A DNA stretch of 64,000 nucleotides, from assembly GCA_025059995.1 (NCBI GenBank), contig JANXCF010000003.1:124001-188000 (forward strand), written 5' to 3'. This document shows, piece by piece, positions 1 through 8,126 of the stretch (the stretch's first letter is position 1; every line of letters starts with the position of its first letter). Origin of the DNA: Leptospiraceae bacterium. Lineage in GTDB: Bacteria; Spirochaetota; Leptospiria; Leptospirales; Leptonemataceae. The notes below the pieces were generated by a model. It was not told the DNA's origin. It did no database searches and saw only the letters and a program-made list of their open reading frames with translations. Made by a program: the position numbers and the translations under genes.

Positions 1-918
1 AGTGTCTTCATTCTACCGATTTCATACTTAGAGGCATTGAAATGGTTTTTTTTATTCAATTTAATTTTATTAACTCTTGAGAGTTTAGTAAAACTACTCT
101 CTCAAAATAAACTCTTTCGTTCCTATTCAAAACTTGAACTTCTGTCATCATTACCCTCGTGGATTTTAATCATTTTCTTTCCTGAGAACTTTTATGATGC
201 TCCGGGGGTTCTACTCATAAAAGGAATGTTATTCTTGCGATTATTTCCATTGTTACAAATCCTTTTAGAAGAAAAAACCTTTCACTTAAAAGAACACTTA
301 CCCATATTTTTCAATAAGATGGTTAGTGTAGTCAGCATAAGTAGTTTCATTTTTATCTATTCTGGTGGACTTTTTACGATAATGCTATATGATAAATACA
401 TTCAAAAAGAGAAAGAATATCGAATATCCCAAATTACTCATCTATTAAAAATTTATTCCATTGAGGAACTACCAAATCATTATCCTCAAAAATGGATATT
501 AAAGATTGAGCGAAGAAAACAAGATAAACATTATGAGATTTTTTTCATTGATAGGGAAATGTTAAAATCATCATTAATCCCTAATATTCATTTCTCTTAT
601 GTGGTTGGAAAATTTCCTGATGAAAGCATTATAGTGAGTTTTTTAGATTTGTATCAGAATAAGAATTATCTTGAGTTGATTTACATGATCACATCTTTAC
701 TAATGATTGGAGGAATTTATTTTTTGTTATATTTTTATTATAAAAAGTTTGTATTTTTACCCTTGGAAAAAGGAACTATTGTATTGGAACTACGACTTAT
801 GGGAGAAGACATAAAAACAACTGACCTACCAGATTTGAAAAATCAACACAACGAAATCATAGAATTCATTAAAAAAAGTGATTTGTTATATAAAAAACTA
901 ACTGAACTAGAACGCTAA
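1..918 (+). CDS. Multi-pass membrane protein, N-terminus cut by window edge
   Basis: The reading frame is open from base 1, so the true start lies outside the window; the first possible start inside it (TTG at 37) sits in the middle of a hydrophobic stretch. The visible part has several hydrophobic segments in its first 125 residues (counted from 37), a soluble region of about 80 residues, another membrane segment near residues 212-235, then a short cytoplasmic tail beginning with a Phe/Leu-Pro-Leu-Glu stretch, as HAMP linkers do. This layout (membrane segment, extracytoplasmic sensor loop, membrane segment, HAMP-like tail) is that of a sensor protein, but it stops without an output domain. 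The N-terminal segments loosely recall an ion-channel-type four-helix unit. Family not recognised; the sensor role is inference. Confidence 0.6.
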   Translation, partial: SVFILPISYLEALKWFFLFNLILLTLESLVKLLSQNKLFRSYSKLELLSSLPSWILIIFFPENFYDAPGVLLIKGMLFLRLFPLLQILLEEKTFHLKEHLPIFFNKMVSVVSISSFIFIYSGGLFTIMLYDKYIQKEKEYRISQITHLLKIYSIEELPNHYPQKWILKIERRKQDKHYEIFFIDREMLKSSLIPNIHFSYVVGKFPDESIIVSFLDLYQNKNYLELIYMITSLLMIGGIYFLLYFYYKKFVFLPLEKGTIVLELRLMGEDIKTTDLPDLKNQHNEIIEFIKKSDLLYKKLTELER

Positions 919-922
919 AATC

Positions 923-3169
923 TTAAAAGGTTAATAGAACTGGTATTTTTTTTACTCCTTGTTTTACAGTACCGAGAGCTTTACCGATGACAGTGCCTGG
1001 TTCAAAGCTTCCATCGTATTTCTCTGCACAACCTGATTGAAATGAAGACATTAGTAGATCTCCTGGTTCTACAGGTTTATATTCAGCAACCACTCTAACC
1101 AATGCTAAACCAAAAAATGCAACTAAAACATAATTATGATCTTTTTTATGTTCAAATTCATTCTTTATGTTTCCGTTTAAAATGATGGAAGCTGATTCAA
1201 CAACAACACCAATTACCTTATTGCTTTTTTTATGATGACATTTTTGAACATATCCATCCTTTTGGGAAGACACAACCACATCTCCAGGAAGAAAATGTTC
1301 TTTTTCTTTGACTGGTAGATAAATTCCAATACTAGCTTCATAAGGATTATTTGTATTTAGCAAAAAAATATTATTCATAAATACACTTTTACCTTGCACC
1401 CACAAAGAAAATTTGTCTAGGGGTTTCATCTGTAAAAGATCTTCAACATATCTTCCTTCTTTGATTCCCACTAATAAATCAATAAACCTTTCAGAATAAA
1501 AGCGTCCTGCTATTCCATTCAAGGAATTTCCATAAATTGATGTTCCAGTTTCTGAGAGTCCTACTACACCTTGATAATCTCCATAGCCTACAATTCCTCG
1601 AAATCTACCTTTACCAACAACTCCACTTCCTTGACCTACGTTTATCCCATAAATAGGGCTATAATCAAACGGTGGAGGTAAACATTCTTCATAATGTTTC
1701 CCCATTTCTTCTTGCAATTTGATTGTTCCAGTATGGGTACTAAAATCATGATGTAGCGGTGCATATTCATGTTCATGAGGTAATGGAATTCGAGCATCAT
1801 AAAGTCGAGGATCATCCCCTTGAACAACGGTATTTGGGGTGGATCTTCCTTTAGGACATAACTGCACGATTCCGTAGGAGTATTCAGTTGCTTTTTTGAG
1901 TCGTCGGTCATTCCCTTGAACCACTACCCCCTCTCGATCCTCACCATCCTCTGCTAACTCCACTATCCCCTTACTCGTCGTCGTCGCTGGCTTCAAACGA
2001 TCATCATTACTTTGTACTGCATGAAGGGGTTTTTCCTCCCGATTTCTAGCAAAACGAACTATCCCAGGCATATCTTCAGAAGCGTATTTTAAACGCCGGT
2101 CATTCCCTTGAACCACTACCCCCTCTCGATCCTCCCCATCGGATGCTAATTCCACTATCCCTTTTGAATCTACTGTTGCATCTCTAAGCCTACGATCGCT
2201 AGCTTGCACCACAACCCCTTCTTTTACTTCGCCATCTAAGGCTAAGCGAACAATTCCAGAACGTAATACCGAAGCATAGGGTATGTTAGATAAACTAAAA
2301 TTATAACTTTTCTTCTCTAATGGATCAGGTTCAGCATAAAGTTCAACCTCAATAATTTGAGATATGTACTTACCATCCCTCGTTATGTTATTTTCTTTTA
2401 TGAGAATTTTTATATACCTCATATTAATGGGATAAAATTTCCATTTATACCACGTACCTGGTTCAGCAAAAAAGCCATTTTCTTCTATGAGTTGATACCA
2501 AACAATATTATCATCACTATAAGATATCTGAAAAGAAACAGGAAATAGTGTTTCTTTATGATCTTTTGATAGTAAACGGATCTCCGTTACTCGATTAACA
2601 GATCCTAAGTCTAATTCGATGAATTCTTCTTTGTCTTCTTTCTTGAGGGAACTTGACCAACCATAATCTTTTCGCTCATCGATCAAATTTTCTTTTACCC
2701 ATAATCGATCTAATTGACTTGATGCTTTGATACTCACAACTCCAGAAATACATACTTTTATCGTCCCTATGGCTACTTGATGAATACTTCTTGTTTGACT
2801 TTTTTGATGATAAACGAATTTGATGTATTTTGCTTGTATTAAAGAAAAATTCCAAACATATTCTTGATCCTTAGGAAATCTAAAACCTGCTTCTTTAATG
2901 ATTGGTTCCCAAACTTTCCCATCCATCGATATTTCAAAACGAAATGTCTCTGGCGCCAAATCATAAAGTTCTGGATGTGCACTTATGCGAATTTGGTTAA
3001 AACTAATTATCTCCGAGCTTTTAAATAGTATGGATTCAATTTCTTGGATTTCTTTTCTCTCAGAAAGGAAATATTCTAAATAACCTTCTTCTGATATTCG
3101 ATATATACCACGAGCATAAACTTCTTGGAAAGAATAAACCTTTGGATGTGAAATCCTTACACTACTCAT
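923..3169 (-). CDS. Discoidin-like / tail-fibre-repeat hybrid protein
   Basis: 748 residues with no signal peptide or membrane segment. Residues about 5-143 and 145-280 are two copies of a discoidin (F5/8 type C)-like beta-sandwich, with recurring phrases such as 'IRISAHPE' and 'KYIKFVY' / 'RYIKILI'. Residues about 300-460 are five 32-residue repeats of the form GIV-x-LA-x-DG-E-x-x-EGVVVQ-x-NDRRL, which resemble phage tail-fibre repeats. A Gly-rich stretch (about 510-560, GVVG/GIVG/GVVGL) looks like a beta-helix. The last 120 residues contain two 'PGD-(V/L)' motifs and 'PGTVIGKALGTV', a C-terminal module I know from tail spikes and other beta-helical fibres. Binding to a surface glycan is the likely role. 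Start at ATG 3169 is preceded by GGAGG. Without a signal peptide it could be a fibre of a phage-like particle, but no other tail genes are here. Convergent with the preceding gene, 4 bp apart. Confidence 0.7.
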   Translation of the reverse strand: MSSVRISHPKVYSFQEVYARGIYRISEEGYLEYFLSERKEIQEIESILFKSSEIISFNQIRISAHPELYDLAPETFRFEISMDGKVWEPIIKEAGFRFPKDQEYVWNFSLIQAKYIKFVYHQKSQTRSIHQVAIGTIKVCISGVVSIKASSQLDRLWVKENLIDERKDYGWSSSLKKEDKEEFIELDLGSVNRVTEIRLLSKDHKETLFPVSFQISYSDDNIVWYQLIEENGFFAEPGTWYKWKFYPINMRYIKILIKENNITRDGKYISQIIEVELYAEPDPLEKKSYNFSLSNIPYASVLRSGIVRLALDGEVKEGVVVQASDRRLRDATVDSKGIVELASDGEDREGVVVQGNDRRLKYASEDMPGIVRFARNREEKPLHAVQSNDDRLKPATTTSKGIVELAEDGEDREGVVVQGNDRRLKKATEYSYGIVQLCPKGRSTPNTVVQGDDPRLYDARIPLPHEHEYAPLHHDFSTHTGTIKLQEEMGKHYEECLPPPFDYSPIYGINVGQGSGVVGKGRFRGIVGYGDYQGVVGLSETGTSIYGNSLNGIAGRFYSERFIDLLVGIKEGRYVEDLLQMKPLDKFSLWVQGKSVFMNNIFLLNTNNPYEASIGIYLPVKEKEHFLPGDVVVSSQKDGYVQKCHHKKSNKVIGVVVESASIILNGNIKNEFEHKKDHNYVLVAFFGLALVRVVAEYKPVEPGDLLMSSFQSGCAEKYDGSFEPGTVIGKALGTVKQGVKKIPVLLTF
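1790..2280 (-). repeat. Five tandem 96-bp units inside the fibre gene
   Basis: The 32-residue protein repeats correspond to 96-bp DNA units. A 38-bp stretch is identical at 1905-1942 and 2097-2134, exactly 192 bp (two units) apart, and similarity continues past both ends with a few mismatches. The other units are conserved only at protein level. Units two and four are therefore recent copies or are being homogenised, which would allow length variation by recombination. Confidence 0.8.
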
Positions 3170-3734
3170 AAGCTTATCAACCTCCAGAATTTTTTAGCTA
3201 AATTTGCTGATTAAATTATTAACTCAAACAAAATCTAAATGTCCTAAAATGTTTTCTGCTATTTCAGGACTTTTACTACGAAAAATCCATTAATTAGTCT
3301 TTCAATCTACGCACAATTATGTTTAAAATTTCTTGTTCTCACTTAAGGAAAATAGTTTTTTTGTTCTTTTCTTGATTTTGATTTTCTTTTGTTTTTACTC
3401 CATCATTATAGTTAAATCGATTGAACTTTTTGAATTTACTGTTTTTATATTCCTTTTTCGTTTTTTATCTATAAGTTTGTCTATTTTTTCCTTCTTTAAC
3501 GACCTTAAACGACTGAGCTACACATATCAAAAAATTCTTGTGATGTAAACCATATTCTTTACAATGATCTAATATTGTTTTTGAATTTGTATATACTCAG
3601 TAAATTTCCAATACTCATTAGCTTATAAAACTATTTGAAGCATACTTTAAAACACTCTTCTTTAAAAATGATTTTCTTCAACTACTACCCATGATATGTG
3701 TCTTAAAAGCTATATAGAAATGAGAAATAACTGG
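3170..3734. other. Gene-poor stretch, possible decayed reading frame
   Basis: No intact gene is convincing here. On the minus strand, a frame from about 3570 down to 3339 reads as coding-like sequence (contains 'ILDHCKEYGLHHKNF' and 'SFKVVKEGKNRQTYR') interrupted by one TAA. It lies directly behind the parA remnant on the same strand, so it may be the rest of the same lost locus. The first 50 bp up to 3220 hold the leader and Shine-Dalgarno of the fibre gene. Confidence 0.35.
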
Positions 3735-4315
3735 TTATTTTATTATTTTTGATAAACCTGTGCTTAGAGTAGTTGGGTAATGAATGTCCATAAGGTTTTT
3801 ATATCTGGAATTATTCATCTTTTTATTTAAATTCGCCATACCATTGATAGAGAATTTCGCTGCTTGGGCAAGTATTAAAACATGCGATAAGGCTACCATG
3901 CATTGAATAATGATGGTGAACAATTAAATTAATAATAAAATAACCATAAACTACCCTTAGTGATCAAAGTGAGTCCTTTAAAATAAAAAAACATCAAAAA
4001 TGTCAGTGTTGACTTCACAGCTAACCCTAATGTTGATGGTATAATATAGAAATTTTTTATCTTCGTTTCAAAAAATAATTTATTAATGATTTATAACAAT
4101 ATCTGCTAAAGTCTTCACAAGATCCCAAGAATCCAAAGAAAAGAAAGGAAGATTAGGTCAATAAATTTGCTTGTGCTATTAGCTTGTCGATCAACATCAA
4201 TTAGTTATGTTCGGTATCCCTTTTTTGCTAATGAAACTACCAAATTTGTCGTAGTGGTTGTTTTTTCTTCTTTTTGATTTGCAATGGCAATAGTAATGTT
4301 TTTCTTAGTCTCATT
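3735..4315 (-). pseudogene. parA: Decayed ParA (Soj-type) partition ATPase
   Basis: Translated on the minus strand this gap gives clear ParA phrases in order but in different frames. From about 4303: 'NITIAIANQKEEKTTTTTN', matching the ParA start IAIANQKGGVGKTTT with the Walker A glycines lost. Then 'LVVSLAKKGYRT', an in-frame TAA at 4205-4207, and 'LIDVDRQANSTSKFIDL' (usual LIDxDPQANST). Around 3950 'YGYFII' sits where the Walker B strand (YDYIIID) should be. From 3923 down, 'HVLILAQAAKFSINGMANL' matches the ParA C-terminal half (HVLIPxQAAKFSxDGxxxL), ending with 'TGLSK'. At least one stop and several frameshifts make it non-functional. ParA serves plasmid or chromosome partition; no parB is visible next to it, so this is probably a relic of an integrated plasmid, phage or secondary replicon. 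Confidence 0.8.
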
Positions 4316-4346
4316 TTTGTTCGGAAATACACGAAATAAAATTTAA

Positions 4347-5642
4347 ATGTCGAAGAATATTATAACGTCGACTATCTTATACGATGCAAAGCTTATGAGA
4401 TTTGATTCTAAAATATTGCATATTATAATGACAAAACAACGATGGTTAGATAAATTACTTAGTGATTATGCACTTTTTAAAATTCAAGCTCAAATAGAAT
4501 TCATCTTGATTCAATGTAAAGGAAAATTTAAAGATAAATATTTATTGTTAGAAACCGTAGATAAGAACATTCAAAATTTAAAAAATTTTGATTCCTTAAT
4601 TCAAGAAGTCCAAAGTGGATTTGATGAAAAGCTTTACTTTTTCTATGACCGCGAAAAGAATCCCCAATTTTGGCTAATGTTCAAAATAAACCCAAATTTA
4701 CATCAAGAAGGTTTTATTGATCTTGCTTTTATTGCTTTTTTAAAAGAAATTGCTTATATAAATAACAAACTAAGAAAACTTCCTATATGGTATCAAGATA
4801 TACTATGGAATAATATTCCAAAAAACAAATTTTTATTTATACAATCAGAAATCGGATCAAGAGAAATCTTATTTACAAAAACCCTACTAAGAATTAAATT
4901 TCCTGATAGAAAAATTTTACTATTTGAACCAAGTAGATTATCTCATAAAATACAATCTTATGAATTGTTTGGTATTCCACCTGGTGAGCGATATAATCTA
5001 AAAACTTCAATTCCCATCATAAATTCAAAAAAAGAATGCATAGTTATAAAAGAAATTTCATATCTAACTGAGGAAAATCAGAGAAGGCTTTTTCACAAAT
5101 TAAGTAATGATAACTGGAATGATACCTTTTGGATTTTCACTAGTCATTATGATTTAAAAAAGCTAGTAGAAAATGGAATGTTTTTATTTGAATTATATGA
5201 AATCATAAAAAACCAAATGGTAATTATCCCCCCATTGAGAAAAGTTCGCCCTAATGAACTTGAGATGGAAGTAAGAAAATATTTAAATTATTTAAAAAAA
5301 AAATATCGAAAAAAGGTTGATATTAGCGAGGAGGTTCTTGATATATTAAAAAAACACAATTGGCCAGGGAACTTAACTGAATTTTACAAAACAATTGAAA
5401 CAGCTTTTTTTCTAACTATGGATGAAGTTATAACAAAGAACCATGTAAAATTACAACTATGGGAACTTTATGAAAAAACAGACTTGGAATTAAGGAAACA
5501 TATAGAAGAACTTGAAAAAAAGTTGATATTGATTGCTTATAGAATGACTGGAGGTAATTACTTGCAAATGGCAAGAGCATTAGGTATATCCAGAGGTTCA
5601 CTCCAGTATAAACTACATAAATATAACTTTTATAAAAAATAG
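4347..5642 (+). CDS. NtrC-family-like regulator with degenerate AAA+ domain
   Basis: 431 residues. Residues 1-145 are an unrecognised, possibly sensory, N-terminal region. Residues about 160-375 align with the sigma-54 activator AAA+ domain, but every catalytic motif is gone. Walker A (GExGxGKE) reads SEIGSRE (167-173). The GAFTGA loop after 'ELFG' reads IPPGERYN (210-217). Walker B (LFLDEI) reads VIKEI (233-237). The Arg-finger segment (FRxDLYYRLN) reads FELYEIIKN (281-289). Framework pieces remain: 'PPLRKVRPNEL' and 'WPGNLTEF' (339-346). Residues 385-428 form a good Fis-type helix-turn-helix ('GGNYLQMARALGISRGSL'). It should still bind DNA but not hydrolyse ATP or engage sigma-54 in the usual way. 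The next gene starts 25 bp downstream, probably in the same transcript. Confidence 0.8.
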   Translation: MSKNIITSTILYDAKLMRFDSKILHIIMTKQRWLDKLLSDYALFKIQAQIEFILIQCKGKFKDKYLLLETVDKNIQNLKNFDSLIQEVQSGFDEKLYFFYDREKNPQFWLMFKINPNLHQEGFIDLAFIAFLKEIAYINNKLRKLPIWYQDILWNNIPKNKFLFIQSEIGSREILFTKTLLRIKFPDRKILLFEPSRLSHKIQSYELFGIPPGERYNLKTSIPIINSKKECIVIKEISYLTEENQRRLFHKLSNDNWNDTFWIFTSHYDLKKLVENGMFLFELYEIIKNQMVIIPPLRKVRPNELEMEVRKYLNYLKKKYRKKVDISEEVLDILKKHNWPGNLTEFYKTIETAFFLTMDEVITKNHVKLQLWELYEKTDLELRKHIEELEKKLILIAYRMTGGNYLQMARALGISRGSLQYKLHKYNFYKK

Positions 5643-5667
5643 AATTAGAATAAAGCATTATAACACT

Positions 5668-6648
5668 ATGAGTGAAATTGAAAAAAAAGAAATCAATGAT
5701 TTTATTTATATATACAATTTAAACTTAAAAAAGTTTTTAGTCATTCGCAAAGAAGAATTAATTACAAGTAATGATTGGGAAGAATTCCTTGTGAAAAAAG
5801 GGAGGAAAATACCTTTTATATTATTTGTTGGCTCTGATATTGAACCCCTTGTTGAAAAAATAGGAGATGTCAACTTTTATAATGTGAGAAAAAACAAAAT
5901 TGAGTTATTTTATAAATATACTGAAAACCAAAAAAACTATCGAACAATTATTAACGTTAATATACCCTATGAATATTATCCAGTTTTTGTTAATCAAATA
6001 GACAATATCAAAAAAGTAATAAACTTAGAACATAAAAAAAATTATGATACCATTATTTTTTCACCCAAAATAGACAGGATGGGGCTATTACAACTAAGGG
6101 TTCATTTTCCCTTAACTACTCTTGTTCAAGTAGATGAAAATACTTCAAGAAATCAAATTAACAAAAACAACTTATCAAAACAAAGAATGACCGATATTGT
6201 TGAAATCAAAGGGATTGATTTTGCTTTAAAGAATCCAGTATATTCAGCTAGGTATTTTTTACGAAGATTGGAGTGGGACAGAATGTATGAAATACCGATT
6301 AAAGTTTCATGCAAGAATGATGAAGTAGAAATGATATTAGCTTTTATTCAGCTAATGATTGAAAACAAAAGTAAAAATTTAGAATTAGAGATACATAAAA
6401 ATGAAATACTAAAACTAAAAAAGTATTACGAATTTGTATTATTGATCTTAAAAAATGATTATAAAAATCTTGAACAATTTTTCTATGAAAACGAAGATTT
6501 TCTTAATAACGAGGTCTCAGTTAGAGATAAACTCTTACAATTTCTACAGTCCTACAAATATTTCAGAACCCAATCACAAAAAAAACTAACACGTGAGGAA
6601 GAAATTCAACTTTGGGAAATTGAAACTTTATTAAAATTTAAAGGTTAA
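5668..6648 (+). CDS. Unknown protein downstream of the dead NtrC-like regulator
   Basis: 326 residues, soluble, no signal peptide, rich in Lys, Asn, Ile and Tyr. I recognise no family. The N-terminal 110 residues look alpha/beta, and the C-terminal 110 are strongly helical and charged ('EIHKNEILKLKKYYEF' region onward). The 25-bp spacing after the regulator gene suggests co-transcription and a functional link. Composition matches the regulator, so both probably share an origin. Function unknown. Confidence 0.6.
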   Translation: MSEIEKKEINDFIYIYNLNLKKFLVIRKEELITSNDWEEFLVKKGRKIPFILFVGSDIEPLVEKIGDVNFYNVRKNKIELFYKYTENQKNYRTIINVNIPYEYYPVFVNQIDNIKKVINLEHKKNYDTIIFSPKIDRMGLLQLRVHFPLTTLVQVDENTSRNQINKNNLSKQRMTDIVEIKGIDFALKNPVYSARYFLRRLEWDRMYEIPIKVSCKNDEVEMILAFIQLMIENKSKNLELEIHKNEILKLKKYYEFVLLILKNDYKNLEQFFYENEDFLNNEVSVRDKLLQFLQSYKYFRTQSQKKLTREEEIQLWEIETLLKFKG

Positions 6649-6767
6649 AAATATAAGAACTAAATAATTATGAAGGTAAATGAGTATATTACATTACAAT
6701 TTTTTTAATAAAATATAGTAGAATAGATCTTATTTTACAGAAAAATGGCAATTACAAGGAAATAAAT

Positions 6768-7109
6768 ATGGCAACAGCTAAGGGAAATCAAGGGATTCAA
6801 AAACTTTTAGCAGCTATGCGGAAGTTAATTCGTGAGGTGAATGACAGAGAAATTTGCAATCGTTTAGAAATCTTAGCAACATCTGAAAAAGAAGACATTC
6901 CTTCGGATTTATTAAAAGATTTATTAGACAACCCATTAAATTTCGATGCAAATAAAATCCCTGAACCTTATACACAGTATGTTAAACATTACATCTATAT
7001 GGTAAAAAGAGAAAACCGAATTCAACAAAGAAAGGAACAAGAAAAAGGTAGAAGAAAAAAAAGAAACAAAGAAGATGACGAAGCGGAAGAAAACAATAAA
7101 GATGATTAA
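6768..7109 (+). CDS. Small charged protein, unknown
   Basis: 113 residues. The first 85 are predicted helical and include a repeated Arg/Glu pattern ('MRKLIREVNDREICNRLEIL'). The last 28 are a run of Arg, Lys, Glu and Asp, almost certainly disordered. AAGGA lies 7 bp before the ATG. A TATAGT hexamer near 6715 could be its -10 element. No family recognised. Confidence 0.6.
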   Translation: MATAKGNQGIQKLLAAMRKLIREVNDREICNRLEILATSEKEDIPSDLLKDLLDNPLNFDANKIPEPYTQYVKHYIYMVKRENRIQQRKEQEKGRRKKRNKEDDEAEENNKDD

Positions 7110-7187
7110 AAATCCATGTTAAAAAAATAACAATATTGATATAAAATTATCGTCATTTAATGGCAATTTTTTAACAGATATAATAAA

Positions 7188-7403
7188 ATGGCAGAAGTCA
7201 TAAGAATAAAGGTTAAATGTCATGCTTGTGGTTATGAAATGAAGGGAACGGCTAAATACGGTCCTGGGCATTATGTTCCAGATGGACTCGATTTTGAATT
7301 TATTGCTACGGGGAAAATTAAAACACAAAAAGGGGTTCGCGTAAAAGGTGAAGTATATATTGTCTGCCCAAAATGTTCTGTCAAAAATAAGTATGAAATA
7401 TAG
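7188..7403 (+). CDS. Small zinc-ribbon protein
   Basis: 71 residues with two CxxC pairs, C11/C14 ('CHACG') and C60/C63 ('CPKC'), separated by a beta-rich middle. This is the pattern of a zinc ribbon that binds one Zn ion. No catalytic domain is attached, so it could bind nucleic acid or another protein. Start at the only ATG of the frame; 78 bp separate it from the preceding gene. Product family not identified beyond the fold. Confidence 0.65.
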   Translation: MAEVIRIKVKCHACGYEMKGTAKYGPGHYVPDGLDFEFIATGKIKTQKGVRVKGEVYIVCPKCSVKNKYEI

Positions 7404-8126
7404 ACCCAAAAAATGACCAAAATTAAAAACTTTTTAACTCATTGTTTAAAAATAACCAAAAACAAAAAAGAGACTAAAATTAATTATTAGATTGTATTTA
7501 TAATGTAGTTAATTTTTAATTAAATTTAATCAAAAAAATATGATTATATTTAATCACTTTAAGCGAGGAATAGCTATTCAATAGACTTTGTTCGTTTCTT
7601 GTAAAAATACAAATAAATACTCGGTATATAGCTTTTTCTTTTAAATTGATTAAAATTAATCAAATAATCGTCTTGGATAAATTATTATTAAATTTAATCA
7701 TAAAATTTATCTATTTTAAAATTAATCAAAATTAAACATTTTAAAAAGTTTTCAAACATTCGCATTTAATTAATACTAAAAAAAGAATCTACACTCCTCT
7801 ATTTTGATTAAAAATCATCATAAAAATAAAAATATTCCTTTTATTAATTTGTACCTTTCCAACAATGAATAATGACTTCAGATTTTTTCAATCCTTGCTT
7901 AAATCAAACCATAAAGTTGCTAAAAATAAAGTATTTAATCTTCTAATTTATCAAATTATCAAAAGCTATAACAAACTACAAGATTGAGTTTCTTCAAAGT
8001 CTTTTATCTACTTACTCTATTCAACTAATTATACAGATATCGAAAGTTTATTGCATGCATACGTTTGTTTTTAAAAGACATTTATATTTAACTTTACGAT
8101 AAATCTAAACTAAATTATTTAGATTT
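7404..8126. other. AT-rich 0.7 kb gap, no gene
   Basis: No convincing reading frame on either strand. The sequence is markedly more AT-rich than the surrounding genes. It carries the repeated TTAATCA boxes and, at its right end, the inverted repeat over the thrS start; both are listed separately. The rest shows nothing I can name; the thrS promoter must lie within it. Confidence 0.6.
7526..7811. repeat. Seven TTAATCA/TGATTAA boxes, iteron- or operator-like
   Basis: TTAATCA occurs at 7526, 7550, 7656, 7694 and 7722, and its complement TGATTAA at 7647 and 7805. The pair at 7646-7663 forms a near-perfect palindrome, TTGATTAA-AA-TTAATCAA. A looser palindrome is at 7541-7556 (TGATTA-TATT-TAATCA). 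Even in this base composition less than one copy would be expected by chance on my rough estimate. The spacing is irregular. Possible roles are an array of regulator sites upstream of thrS or a replication or partition element. Confidence 0.5.

Noticed and set aside
3333..3548. Plus-strand 71-residue hydrophobic reading frame starting with TTG
   Set aside because: Low-complexity Phe/Ile/Leu/Ser sequence, no Shine-Dalgarno, and it lies antisense to a frame that looks more like decayed coding DNA.
3735..3923. 62-residue minus-strand frame as an independent small gene
   Set aside because: Its sequence is the C-terminal part of the broken parA, so it is a fragment and not a gene.
7404..8126. T-box riboswitch upstream of thrS
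   Set aside because: No T-box consensus or terminator/antiterminator pair is visible, and T-boxes are mainly a Firmicutes feature; only the hairpin at the start codon is clear.
7404..8126. Chromosomal replication origin
   Set aside because: No TTATCCACA-type DnaA boxes and no dnaA, dnaN or gyr genes nearby; the TTAATCA boxes alone are not enough.
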